Shown: positions 35,301 through 50,300 of the stretch, piece after piece
How positions within the stretch are numbered: the stretch's first letter is position 1
How the letters are laid out: each line of letters begins with the position of its first letter
Assembly: GCA_038501625.1 (NCBI GenBank)
Contig: JAZAYU010000007.1
Coordinates: 1,839,685-1,903,684 of the forward strand
Length of the DNA: 64,000 nucleotides
Direction of reading: 5' to 3'
From: Corbicula japonica
Taxonomy: Eukaryota > Mollusca > Bivalvia > Venerida > Cyrenidae
Notes under the pieces: model-generated
Database searches by the model: none
What the model saw: the letters and a program-made list of their open reading frames with translations, nothing else
What the model was told of the DNA's origin: nothing
Program-made: the position numbers and the translations under genes

Positions 35301-38300
35301 AAATCAGGGTGAGATTAACTGTAGACTCCATAGATACAACTTTTAAGGCATGGGCGAACAGTGTAGATATAGATCTGATGGCACATCTGTGCTGTCTTAT
35401 AAGGATTAACACTGTTAACTTTTAGTTTCTTTAGGATAATTTTGGCCAAGAAAGGTGCGTGGATGAGACTGTTGATCTGGATCTACACTTTTTGCACAGA
35501 CAATGAAACCCGTTCAATATACAATGTATATGGAGTGGAGTAAAATGCTTCATTCCATGGGGAAGAGTCATATGCAGTATGTGACCAGTGTTGAAGGTTA
35601 TAAAACTGAGTTTGGAAACCAGTCTCAAATCTTAAGCATCTGATTGGCTGAAATGGCGGCCAGTCGCCATTTCAGCCAATCAGATACTTACGATTTGAGA
35701 CTGGTTTCCATGCTCAGTTTTATAACCTTGGGCACAGTGTGTGATCCAAATCAGTCTGCACAGTCTGATCAAGAGATTTACTCTGTTTGTCCTTGGATTG
35801 ATTAGATTTTATCTGAACTAGAAGGGAACAGTGAAGATCTAGATAAGACTGCATGGTGGTATATGTGATATAAACTCTGTAGATAAAACTTTATTGCTTG
35901 GGGGAAATACAGATAAGCAGGCACATCATTGCTGTCACATCAAGTGATCACTGTTCGCTTTTAGTTTCACAAGGTTATTTCTGACAAAAAACAATCAGTG
36001 TAGATTCTGATCAGACAACACTGATATGCTACATCCATGCCATCTGATCAGGATCTGCACTGGTTGCTTTTTAATTCATTAGGTTATTTCTGACCAAAAT
36101 GTGACCAGTACAGATCCTGATCAGATGGAAAGGATGTGCCAGCTGATCTGGATCTACACTGGTCGCACATACCTAAAAATGCGTATATATGGAGGAAAGG
36201 GTTAAAATGCCTCTATTAAAGTTCTCTAGAAAACATTTTGAAGTTTAGGGCCCAAGATCAAAAAACCAAGATTGGATACCAGTCTCATTTTTCAACCAGT
36301 CGCCAATTTAACCAATCAGATGCTTGAGATTTGTGACTGGTCTCTAGATTTAGTTTATGATCTTGGGCACTGATGAGGAATTACAAATGTTTTTGCTGTT
36401 CTCACATATAAACTATAGATGCACTGTTGAATGTTTTCTGTTACAGGCTGACTTGGTTAGAGAAATGGATGATATCAACAGAGAACTACAGGTGATGCAT
36501 GTTTGTAACAAATTAGCAATCAATTATTCTGACTTACCGTAAAATCCTTTTAAACGCCTCTGGGGGCCTTACATTTTCTTCTTTAATTCATGCCGTGAAT
36601 GTTTGAAAACTGAGTATACTTTATTACGCAAAATGTGTGCGTCGACCTATAGACAGAGTTAAAACAAAATGGCTGCCATTTTCTTGAGTTTCTTGCTGAA
36701 ATCTTTATACTATTTTCAGCCCTGCCTTATTAGCCAATAAAATTGCTTCAAATGCAGGCAATATATCTATTACACTTTTCAGCCTAGGGCCGACAAAGTG
36801 TTAAAGATAATGGCCTTGTTATAAGGCAAGCCGTTGTGTTATTGAACATGGCAGATGCGTTTTTATAGGGCTAATAACATATAGTTACACTGCGGACTCT
36901 TTATAACGCGCTTCGTTTAGATCCACGCTCCATTATAACGCGGTCGTCCCGTGGATCCCCTATTTTTTTTCTAAGTCCATTTTTTACCATGAAACGGCAA
37001 AAAATCGAAACCGGAAGTAATTTTTATCGTAAAACGGCAAATAAATCGAAACCGGAAGTCACAATTGTAACATGTATATAAGTGACGCACACACTTTATC
37101 CCTAAAACAACCGTGTTTTAACACCTTTCCCAGTGACAGATATCAGCCCGAGGCAAACTTGTGAATGTTTACTTACTGTTTATCACTGATCCATTACTAA
37201 ATTCGATTGTCTCTATAATTATCACATAATCCGCACAATTCAGAAAGAAACAAAAAAATATTCCCAATCATGTTTTAAACCTGTCGGTAGTTCATTGATG
37301 TACATTTTGCTTTGATCCGCCTTCCTGTTAATTTCATGGATGTTGCATTTTTTGACTATGAAGGTAAACAGCGATAATATCTGTCAATGAAATGCGACTT
37401 CAAAGAAAAATGTCGGCTCGTATCGAGACTGTGATGTTTTGTCGGCTCTGCTATGAAATCGTTTGATCTGCAAGAAGTGTGTACTTGACATTTGGCATTT
37501 TTTAGCTGGTTTAAGTTGGTTGATGATGCAATAATACTGAAATATTATAGTGGAGATAAAATTAGGATGTAATTTATAAATTATGGAATATGTTCATGAT
37601 GGTTAGTGTTTTAATATTTATTTTACATTTACGTTCGTAAATGTCAGAGTTTGTGTCATAAAAAAATAAAATATTTCTGCAGGCATCTAAACAAACTAGA
37701 TATACGGTCTTTAATTCCATTACAACAATTTAAAAGGCTGATCCGATTTTGATCTTGGTGTTATTAGTCAGTCTCTTGCCGTTTTGCTTTTTTATTTGAA
37801 AGGTAATTGTATGTCTTGTAAGAAATATTATTTGTCGAGTACAGTGTGGGGAATCATGACGTTACGTGGAATTATGCATAATCTCGTTAGTTGTGTATTA
37901 GGTAGTATATTTGCGTGGAAAAATCGGGTCATGTATTTTTCGCGGGAAAATCGGGACATGTATTTTGCGCGGGAAAATATAACGCGGTTTCACTTATTAA
38001 CGCGGTCGGGATGATGGACCCGCAATACCGCGTTATAAAGAGTCTGCAGTGTATTTAATAATGACAGTTACTGCATAATGTTGTTAGTTAACTAAAAAAA
38101 AAGTTCCAGCATTTTTGATGCTAAATAAAGCAAAATCATGTTAGAATTTAAAGAAAAAATCTCAACCATGATATCCCCATGATATACTTACATTACTGAA
38201 CTCCCAGCTATATACTGTGGTACCATTTAATTTCCTGGGGTCAAATTTTCACTCTAAAGCTGCAAATGAAAAAATGGTGCAGGCATCAATTCACACAATT

Positions 38301-41300
38301 GTATAGTTCTATAAAATAATATATTAACATAATGCAGTTTCACTTGGGTTTGATTTCACATTCTTGCATACCGGATAAGTATTTCTGCGTGATTTACCAG
38401 GGAAAGAAAGTCTTATCTTTTCCCTAGGGAAAAGATAATGTTCATGTGTGGTACACGAGTGACATCACATCTTCAAGCATCTGATGTAATATATTCAAGT
38501 TAGTGACGTTATTTACAAAATAAGGTTTGCGTAAATGTCAATATTTCAGCGTAAGGAAACAAAATTATGTTTGCATAAATAAACACAAATGTTATGAACA
38601 GTAATGGGTATGCAAGAAAAAGTATCTTGCATGAAACATTTGGTAAAGATAGAAAAATCTGTCGCCTTATATGAACTGTTTTGGCGGGAACTCGGGAGAG
38701 CCTCGTTCCTGCAAAACAGTTAACCCTCGGTGACAGATTTTTCCATCTTCACCTCACACGCATGCACGATACTTATAAAGTTACCCTAGTGGGAATTATC
38801 CAAAACTTTATCCCATGCGAAAGATAATGATACCAAAGTATTCTATGATTTATTGCAAAAGCTATTCATTGTACCTTAACCTGTTATTCAAAATATAAGG
38901 CTTTTATCACGTGGAAAATCAGTTTAGATCCACATCAGCTGGCACATGTGTCTTCTGCTTTGGATCTAAACTGTTTGCTTTTAGATTCATTAGGTTATAC
39001 CTGGCCAGTAGACTGATCAGGCTCCACATTGATAGAACAAGGCTCTTAATAGATGCCATTCGGACTGCATTAACTGCATTTCATTTCTTATGTGTACTGC
39101 TTCAAATTATATTAGGTCTATTAAAATATTAATAATGAATTTGATCAAAACATTGTTTTTTTGGATTTAAATGCCAACTTGCATTTTCATAAAAATAATA
39201 GAAACAATTACAATAAAATTCCTAAGGAGTCGCCCTACATCTATAGCAAACCAGAAGCTATAAAAATTAAAATTCCTCAGCGATTTATTTAAGTAAAAAC
39301 TCCTTTCTACTTTCTTTTTTACAATGAACAAAATAAATTGATCTGTTTTCCACTGCACATGCGTATGGCTACAAATGTAGGGCAACTTCTAAGTCGATAA
39401 AGTCTATTAACCCTTTCCTCCATATACACACTTGAATGGCATTGGTGCTGTCTGAACAGGATCTGCACTGTTCACTTTTTGATTTTGCTAGGATATTTCT
39501 AACCAAAATGTGACCAGTGCAGATCCTGATCAGATGGCATGGATATGCTGGCTGATCTAAATCTACACTGGTTGCACAGTGACATGCATAAAAATAGAAG
39601 CATGCACTCTTTGCGCTCTTTTTGGCTTCTATTTTCTATCAAAACATCATAACCCTTTCCTCTATAAATAAGCATTTTTACGCATTTGCAACCAGTGTAG
39701 ATCCAGATCAGCCAGCACATCCGTGCCGTCTGATCAGGATCTTCACTGGTGGCATTTTGGTCAGAAATAACCCAATGAATAGAAAAGGCGAGCAGTTTAA
39801 ATCCTGATCAGATGGCACGTATGTGCCGACTGATCTGGTTCTAAACTGTTTGCCCAAGCAATATAGGTGTATCTATGGTAAAAAGGGTTAATGGAATCTG
39901 TCCTATACTAAATGTGCTTCACCTACTAAATATCATTGATTTCTGGCAGATGAATCCACAAATTTAAAACACCCAGAAAATTTAAACACAATTTTCTAAT
40001 ATTGTAGTATATTCATGGGTGTAAAAGGTTAGGGATTTTTTAACCTTTTACACGCATGAATATACTACAAATTTGATTTAAATTAGACATTGACCAAGCA
40101 AGCTACCTCTGTGAACACCTTATATTAACAAAAAGGTGTGGCTGAAGGTGTGATTTGCAATGAAAAACATTAATTAAACAGTCATTTACTTCCTGCGCTA
40201 CTTCTCAATAAAAATATCAGTTGCCACGCATTTTTTTGGATGTTTTGGTTGCAAGCCAAAATCTAACTGAAATAGAAATTTTTAGTAAATCTATGTAAAA
40301 TTTTTATTTTAATAAAAAGATAAGAGAATTGAAAATATTCTATATCTTTAACTGTTTTGTACATACATACACATTAAAAGTGTGTGTGACCATTGTAAAT
40401 CCAGATCAGCCAGCACAACCATGCAATCTGATCTGGATCTGCACTGGTTGCATCTTGGTCAGAAATAACTTAATAAATCTAAAGTGAACAGCCGATCTGG
40501 AGCTTCACTATTCACTCATTGGATGACAGCCATATCCCATAAAGTAAACAGTTAAACTTGTCCTTGGGTAATATTGAGGATAATAAATATTTTGATACGG
40601 AAAAATTTTTTGTTGGATAAATAAGTAATGCAATAAAACTACATTAATTTAGTGAGAGATTGTTCCTGTCACCTAATTGAGTATTGTGCGGATTAAAATC
40701 CACTTTCAATAAGTTGATAACCTTGTACAATAAAATGTTTAAAGAAGTCACTTATAACTTGTTTTTGTGTATTACTGTAAAATGGGTGTTTTTAGGGTAT
40801 ACCTTTTAATGTAATTTGTTGCTGGATATATCCATGCAGGGATTAGTGTGATAACAAACAAGAACAAATCTTAATATTGAGCGTTGTTTTGCTTGTGCAC
40901 ATTTTTTCAAGTTTTCACTTCAAACATGATTTTGTTGGCACATGGATATAGTGCAAGATGGGTGTAAAATTATCTTTCAATGCATTATATTAAGGTATTC
41001 AGTAGTAAAAAAAGCACACAAAAAATGACCTCATTTAATTTAATAAACCCACCTCAATAATTTTTACTAGCAGTATTATCCCAGGGAGTGGGAAAATTTT
41101 TCCAGTATTAATATCTTAGTAATTTATAAGATAGGCGTTGTTTTCTCTTTCTCTTAAACAAAGGACAATTCAGTTACTGGTTTCAGCCATTATGTGCTAA
41201 ACACTGTCTAAGTACAAACATGTTTTGAAATGAATATTTGGTAGAATGAACAAAAACATATAAGAAAGGTTTTAGACAAACTTTATTTTAATATTTTTTT

Positions 41301-44300
41301 CCTGTCTGGCTCCTTTTGGTTAAAAAATCTAAGCACAAAGATTTTTTAACCCTTTACTCCATGGGAGATGGCTGTTATTCCATTAGCAAACAGTGTAGAT
41401 CCAGATCAGCTGGTACATCCATGTTGTCTGATCAGGATTTTCACTGTTCACTTTAAATTATTAAGTTTATATCTGACTAAAGAGCGACCAGTGTAGGTGC
41501 ATATCAGATGACGGGGATGTGCCGAGTGATCTGGATTAACACTGTTCTCCCATGGGATTACAGCCACATCCTATGGAAAGGGTTAATATAACTGCTCATT
41601 ATGCTTTTGTTTCTTCATAATTGGCAGAATTGATTCACATCCATTTTAGAAAACTATAAAATTTGCGAAAATATCGGAGTTTACAGCATGATTAAATCAG
41701 AGTTTGACCACATATTTTTTTCAGGATGAATTAAAGCAAGGGGGATTTGTGAACATTTTGAATAAACATGATTCATCCTACACAGGTAAATATAGAAATA
41801 TGACTTAGACTATGATCTTAACCTTGGTATGCTTATTATTCACAATTTTTTTTTTATTGAAAAGTAAATTTTACTCATTGATAAAGTTGGAAACATATAG
41901 CCTTTTACTTTATAGAGTCAGATATAATCCTTGCTGTCTGATCAGGATCTACTCTGTTTGCTTTTAGATTCATTGTGTTATTTCAAACAAAAGATTGGAA
42001 AGCATAGATCCAGATCAGATGGCATGGAGATGTGGGCTGATCTGTTTATAAACTGATCACACACATGATAAAAGCGGTATATATGCAGTAAAGGGTTATT
42101 AATTTTACTTTTATTATACTTAATGCTTCTTATTGTTAAAGCCCCAACTTGTATTATACCAAAATAGTTTTCTAGAATGTTTTCTAGAACTTGTCCAATA
42201 GACCCTTTTCACAATGCTCCGTCCAGCACTTACACAGTTAGTCAGACAATACAAGAGGTATATTTGGATCACTTTGGTTTTCTTCCTCAGTAAAAACAGA
42301 GAGATTTGCAACATCTCTTCCAGAACCACTGAGAGCTTTCAACAGCTGGGCCTTCAGATTTGTATTGTCAATGCTTGTTGTTACATGTGTGCTCACAAAA
42401 CGTTGAAGATCATTACTCATATGTTTTATGTCAATTTTCTCACAAGTCAGCAGAATAAGGTAATTGTGGTCACAAAGCATGGCTTTGCTTAGAGCAGCAG
42501 AAAGGATGTAAATTGCAACACAGTCTGTGAGAGTTTCTTCAGATAGGAAACAGATGAAATGTTTGGCGGCGTTGAGTTTATCATTTATCACGTCTCGTAT
42601 ATCTGTCCCAGCTTCTATATCATCATTTAATATTTTCACATTGGGATTGTACTGGTGTAGAAAAGGTAGAATGTCATATCTCACATAATGATGAACTGTG
42701 TCTGGATACTGTATATATACCAAACTTTGACTTATAACTTGTACTGGTAGAGGGATTTCATCATGACCACCATGTTGTTCGGTTCTTTTTTGCTTCAGTT
42801 TTGGCATCAGATATAGCACAGACTTTGTCAGAAGTTTGGACTCCATCTTTATGTATCGGCCATGCTTTAAATGTTTTTTCAGTTCTGCATTGCAGCAGTT
42901 TTCTCGAAATTTTTTATCGGCTATAATTATGTTATATTTAATGTAAGTTTTGACTGCCTTGTTGTAGGTTAATGACCATGTACACATTATTACTTCATTC
43001 CTGGCGGAATATTCTGTCAGGCATAATATCACACGTCTTGACCTTTCTGTGAGGCGACGTACACTTTCCAACATAGCAAATCCAAGAAAACTGTCATTAT
43101 ATATGTCAGCTACCCTAAATCCATTTTTTTGCAACCATTCTATAATAGGCTGTATAATAGCTTTATCTTGTACTGAGTAAACAAACACACAGTCAAATGG
43201 CAAATTCTTTGATTCTTCATTGAATTTGTCAAATGGATGAATTCCAAAGTAAACATACAGTATTACTTTAATGTTAAATCTCTGAAAGTAGGTCATCAGT
43301 GAAAGAACCACTAACACAAATAGCAAACTTGAAATGATTAGAGATGGTAGTATGACATGTTCTGCCACATTTTGATGTTGAAATTCGTCACATACAAACA
43401 TTGAAACGGGGGTGCTTAGCAACTGTTTAACATCTCGGTTCTTGTCTGTGCATTTTATTACATTCCAGTCAGTGACAGGACTCAGTCTGTTTTCTAACCA
43501 TTCAATCATCCATCTTGTATGACAGTCACATATGAAGGGATTACCAGACAAGGTTACCATGGAGATGTTGGTAAACTGCATTTGAATTGACAGCTTGGTC
43601 AAGCCATTGTGATCTAATTTTAGCACTTTGAGGTTCTTTAATTTGGAAACAACCAAAGGGGTAATTAAAGTTATTCTGTTGTAGCTGAGGTCCATTACAG
43701 TCACATTGGATAGGTAATTTCTGATTGTGATTTCTTTGAGACTGCAGTTACTAAACCACAATTCAAGGATGTGATCAGGCATATCTGTCGGCAGTGTTGT
43801 CATATTCTTGTTTCTGCAGTCGATGATGATGGAGGAGATGTCCTCTCTTTTATAACATATGCATAGATCAGGGCAGCTTGACATGTGAACTGGACAGTAG
43901 GTGTCACTTGATGTGATGCTTGTAAGAGCTCTTCCTCGCAGTTCTACGGGATATTGGCAAACCCAATCATTTTCAGTTCCACTATTATTTTCAGCTGCTT
44001 TGAGAAATGTTACCATGTTAAGGTCGCAGTTGCATGTGAAGGGATTGCCTTTTCCTTTTACATAAAAATGAGAAAATAATGCCAATAAATTTAAAAGAAT
44101 ATTTTCAAAATTGCTTTTCGGAGGATCAAATGGAAGGGTAGATAAATCACAAAATGATAAATCAAGTGTGTGAAGTTTGAATGAAGTTTTCCCAGTCTGA
44201 AAATTTTGTTTTTCATATATCTCATGTCCAATTAAAATTGCAAGATCAAAGTAATTCAGCTGCACACCAAGCTCTGTAAAACTTTGGGTGTTGATTTTAG

Positions 44301-47300
44301 TGCTGTGAAGGTCAATTAGCCGAATATTAGTTCCATAGATTGGCATTACAGGAATTGTCCGTAGAGGATTCGAAAACAGGTACAGAAATTTTAGGGAATT
44401 TAATTGCTTGGCAAGAAATTGTAGAGGTACTGTTTCAATGTGATTGTTTTCTAGATGAAGCTCTTCTAGTGACTGAAGATTGTTAAACACTTCAGCATCA
44501 ATGACTGACAGCTCGTTGTTTGAAAGATGAAGTAAAGATAGGTTAAACTGGTTTTCAAAAATATGTATTGGTAATGTTCTCAGTTTGTTATAGGACAGGT
44601 TTATTTCCTGAAGCTTTGGTTGTGCACTGAATAAATATTCATTTACACTTGTTAAATTGTTATGTGACAAGTCAAGTTTTAAAAGACCATTTACATTACT
44701 TAGCAGCTGCTGATTTACTTCTGACAATCCAATATTTATTGACATTTCATGAATGGTTCCGTTGAGTATGAGTGAGGCATTATTTCTGAAATCTGCATCT
44801 GTGATGTGAAACACTCTAAACAAAGAGACATTTAGGGCCCATGGGAATACCATAGATTTTATCAAGTCCACATGATAGAGGTAAAGTTGCTCCAGTTGAG
44901 GAAATGTTGTTTGGATATCATTGGATTCTATTATGTAATGTTGATCTTCACAGCCTGTAAGTTTCAGAAAACTAGTTCCATTAAAAACATTATCGCATAC
45001 CTCCCACAGCATCTTATTGGTTGAGGATATTGAATGTTGATTTTCACAATTCATTTCAATAGAAAGCATCGTCAATGTATTGACAAACTTGCAATCCACT
45101 TTCTGTGTGCTGGTATATATCATATCATAGCCTTGATAATACATGTAGAATATTTCTCCGTATTTTAGAAAGTAAGATATCTCATCAAGATACACACTGC
45201 AATGACTAAAACTTATCTGACTTTTCACTGTTTTGTCATGTTTTACAGGTTTTTCATTTATACTGAAATGAATAGGCATGTTCTTTTCACACTGAAATAT
45301 AATAGAAACTTGATTCATTGGCAATGTTATGTTATTTATTCCATCATAGATTGAGTCCAAGTCCAGTAGGCAGTTTTCTTGATAGCCATCAATGTATAAC
45401 AGGATTTGTACATCTGAATATACTTGCCGTGCTGATTCATTCAATGTACTCACTGTTGTTTTTATTCTCATATCACATATTTTTTTTCCGTAAGCATTCA
45501 TGGTAATAATTACAGTAATAAAAGTTAGTGTGATTAATTTTAATATCTTCATTTTTGTTTTGTTTATTTGTAATAACATTCACATGTGTAAATGCTATGA
45601 AATTAAGTGGTTTTCAGTTTTATATAATGTGTTTTAGCAGTTTGTTAAAGGTGGATGATCACACTTAAACATTATTCAAAATTTAAAATACAGTGAAATT
45701 CCTTTTAAACACCCTCACCTAATATAAGCTCCGATGTTATTTGTTAGGGGAAAAATCAGTTAGTCCATGCAGTCTGATCAGGATCTACACTCTTTGCTTC
45801 TTCGTAAGAAACGACTTAATGAATCTAAGATTCTCAACTGTTTCGCTTTTGATTCATTTGATTATTTCATACCAAGAGTTGAACATTTTTGATCCTGATC
45901 ACTGCCCAAGGTTATAAAACTGAGCATGGAAACCAGTCTCAAATCTCAAGCATCTGATTGGCTGAAATGGCGACCAGTCGCCATTTCAGCCAATCAGATC
46001 CTTGAGATTTGAGACTGGTTTCCATGCTCATTTTTATAACCTTGGGCACAGGTAAAACAGCCGTGGCAGCTGATCTGGATCTAAACTGGTATTTCAGGTG
46101 ATCTGGATCTAAACTGGTATTTCAGGTGATAAAAGCTATATATGGAGTAAAAGATTTATGCTCTCGGAACTGATTAACCACCTTTAATAAACATCACCAT
46201 CTGTTGAATTTCATGCATCATAAAAAAAAACACCTAATCTTTGTCAAATCATATTTGTTTAAACTTTATTACTTAATGTTTTATATTATTCAGTAGTTTT
46301 TTGATAACATGCAAAAAGTTTTATTGCTACAAAGTATGTAATTATGGTGATGTCTTTTTTCAGAGAAATTGTTTCATAAAGTTAATATGTAAATGTGATG
46401 GGTCATAACAATTTAGGGTGTGGACTTCATTGTTTTCATGTGTAAATCTGATGGGCCATAACAATATGAGTCATATTGTCTATACAGTGAATGTAGACCC
46501 AGATCAAACTGTGAACTTACATTATCTGAAAGGGATTTAAACTCTTTACTAGATTCATTTAAAATGCTTCTCAAAATGAATGGCAAACAGCTAGATCCTG
46601 ATAAGACTGCGTGGTTGAGCATGGCTGATAACGGTCTACACTGGGCCATAATAAGCCACATTTTGTCATGGCACGTCACAAATATTTGAATCGTTAATCA
46701 TGCAGCACAGCATTAAATTTTGTCATATAAGCATTCAGCATTCGTGTCATCTGATCAGGATCTGTACTGTTTGCTTTTTGATTTGTTAGGTTATTTCTGA
46801 CCAAAATGCAACAAGTGCAGATCCTGGTCAGACGGTGTGGATGTGCTGGCTGATCTGGATCTACACTGGTCGCATATGCGTAAAAATAAGTATTTATGGA
46901 GGAAATTGTTAAACTTTCACAGACTGCCTCTCAGACTGATAGAAAGGGAAGTTTAGTTGAAGGGTAAGTAATAGGTAACAACAAAGAATCATACTATTAA
47001 TCTAACGAGAGAAATTGGTTTCTTTTACAGAATCTGAAATTAATGATGAACAGCGTAATATACTTCGGCACTTTGAAATTCAAGAGACACAAATAAGAGA
47101 CGATCGTCCAGGGGTTCAGGTTTTCAAGCCTCAGAATTACTGTCAGGTGTTCAACAGTGCACTTCACCCCACCCAGTGTGGATTTACAGCAGGCAGTAAT
47201 GGATTGTCCTTGGAGAAACACATACAGTCAGTGGTACCAGGTAACATGTTCATTTAAACCCTTTACTCCATTAATACTCCTTTATTGCATGGGTGAGCAG

Positions 47301-50300
47301 TGAAGATCCTGATCAGCCGGCACATCCGTGTAGTCTGATCAGGATCTACACAATTCACTTTAGATTCATTAGATAATTCATGACGCAGACGAGATCAGTG
47401 CCGATCCAGATCAGATGGCACAAATATGCTGGTTGATCTGGATCTACACTGTTTGAGCATGTTAGGGATGGAGTAAATGGTAATGCATCAATATAATGTT
47501 GATAAAATAAGCACATTCCCATACCTTGTTTGACTTATAATTGTAACAAACGCTCATCAAGTTCAGCTATGCAGAAGATTTGTTTAAGCCATCGTAGCAC
47601 AGACAGATTTTCAAAGCTGATATCAGGGCCCAAGATCAAACTAAGATTGAAGACCAGTCTCAAATCTCATGCATCTGATTTTACACTCATGTTTCTTTTC
47701 AATAATTCAACTTAGATAACAAATTCATTGGTTTTACCAAGAAAAAAAAATACAAACAAAACTAAAATTTCATGTTCAAAATATTTACATAAACAATAAA
47801 AATTATATCCTTAAGCCTTTGAAAGTGGCACTTACCAGATTTTCAGTAGTATAATTATGTGAAAATTTGGTGAACATTTCAGCCCAGTACAAGCTGTTGA
47901 TTACATCTGGTATCATCACACAGTGTTTCACAAAGATAACTTGCCAGTCACAGCTTCTCCGGTGGATCTACTTCATCAGTAAGCGAGTTTTTGTAAACAG
48001 CTGATGCTAAACCTCATGGACGTGAATGTTTCATTAAGTTTTTCTGATAAGTTCCCTTTCAGTAATTTAAGTTGACGGTCGTTGTTTTGATAGCGATTAT
48101 GCATGAGTTAAGCAAGACGAATAACTGAAAAACAGCTGTTATTGTATTTACTGAAGTGTTAAAATTGAGGCCTTACTGCTAAATACATATTAGTATAGTG
48201 AACAGGACAAACAATAACTTATTTTTTTACCTTTTTAAGCATGTGCATGTGCATTTAAACAGCAAAAGAAATGGTTTGGTATGGTTAGTTGATTATTTGT
48301 AAACATTGATGGTGAAAATATAATTTTACTACGTTTATACACGCATGCAGTTGAACAATCAAATGGGCATCATAAAAACATGCCTTGGTTTGACAGCTAG
48401 AAGAACTGTTATAAGTACAGTTGCACATGAAAAGCATGTATAATTATACAGTATAAAATGAATAGACTGTAACTTTCCCTTTAAGAAGTAAAGTTGGTTT
48501 CATTAAATTGCAGCGTTTTATTGTTTTTCTTGTTTATCATAATACTTGTAGCAGATAGAATCATAAAGTGAAAAAAGAATTAAACTTTTATATTTGTTTT
48601 CAGTGTCTGTTCACAGTGACTACCAGGTTCAAGAGGGCTGTAAGAAAGTGTTACTGGAGATTTTACATTACCAAAACAAGTACAGTGCACAGAAGTGGAC
48701 ACCAAGGTTGTCGGACCTTCTCTCAGTGTTTGTTAACTATGGTGAGTAAAAATTGCTTTTTATTCCCAGCCCTGTACCACCCATGACATTTCAGAATGGG
48801 TTAGCTTTGTTGAATTTTACCCTTTATTCCATAGATACACCTTTATTGCGAAAAGTGCAGATCCAGATCAGTCGGCACATCTGATATGATCTGAATCTAC
48901 ACTGTTAGTTTTTTCATTAATTAGGTAATTTTTTACCAAAAAGCAGTGCAGATCCTGACCAGAGCCTCAGACATGTGATAAACTAGATAGATATATATGG
49001 AGTAAAGGGTCATTTATTTTACATCTGTTGTAAAACAAGTTCTACCAATTTTAAACACTTGATGGCTGTTTTCTTGGTGGAAACCAGTACTAGAGACAAC
49101 AGAAGATAAATTGCTGAAGAAGATGGGAATCCGTGGCCACCAGGCCAAAGGTCATACTCCTCCTGTAAACGGTTCCTGCCTTGCGTACTGCAATTGCATT
49201 TGTTTGTGCACTGAGAAGGCACAGAGAAAAGCTTGGGTTGAATTAGTGGTCTGTTTCTTTAAATCCACTTGCCTTAGCTATGAATTTAATCAAGATGAGT
49301 CATTGACTATATGTCTTTGTGTGCAGCTTTTTTGTAGCCATGCCCTGAACCAAACGTTCTACAATGTGAAATGGAAAATGGCTGGCAAAAGAATTTTATC
49401 ATTCGAAAGTGCAAGATGATCATAAATAATTTTAATTGACATCTGCTGATTTTCTCAGGTGCATCCCTGGAGAGTTTGGTTAACTGTTCAAGCAATACAA
49501 TAGAAATTATCAGGTACGTATACATACCTACTTTAACATTCACATTGCTTGTCATGGATTACTCAGATTGTAAGTATCATTTTATTCAATCTCACTAAAG
49601 TCAGATCTAACAAAATTTTAGATCGTTAGATCTGATGACGGCCAACAGATACTGTACATAAGCTTTAGTGGTTTTACCCGATTACTATTTTTAGAAATTG
49701 TCAACACAGGAAGCATGGTTTATAACGCTCGCAAAATGATCTGAAGATGTCATTACATTAGAAATAAATGCAATACTACATAAACACATATATCTTCAGT
49801 AAAATATGTCTTGCACAGGCTCTCAACACTTTCTATGGTTTAAAATACAATGTTTACATTCACTTTTGCAATTTTGTAGGCGACAATCTGTTTGGTTCAA
49901 AGGGTTAGTGATAAAAGCACGTTTTAGTTACTCATTGTCAGACCCTGATAGCGTAGGATATGAATTTAATCAGATTGCATTTTATTGTGTAAAGTTCTGA
50001 TGATCTAAAGCCCAAGAATTTTGGCCTGAGTGATGGAAATGCGGGAGAGAAGTGAGGCTCTGTATTACAGCCAAAAGAAAGGTTAGACTGAGCCAAGCAT
50101 TACACCTTTACACCACAGGATATGGCTGTTAACCCTTTCCTCCATAAAACACATTTTAACGCATGTGCGACCAGTGTAGATCCAGATCAGCCGGCACATC
50201 TGGTCGCATTTTGGTCAGAGATAACCTAACAAATAAAAAAGCAAACAGTTTAGATCCTGATCAGACGGCATGGATGTGTCGTCTGATCTGGATCTTAACT

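Noticed and set aside
48568..48786. A 72-codon frame over exon 10
   Set aside because: Wrong frame. The spliced frame gives the conserved MSVHSD block; this one gives no similarity.
49111..49419. A 102-codon open frame in SLF2 intron 10
   Set aside because: Not needed to connect exons 10 and 11, and its translation (cysteine-rich, no domain) has no visible support.
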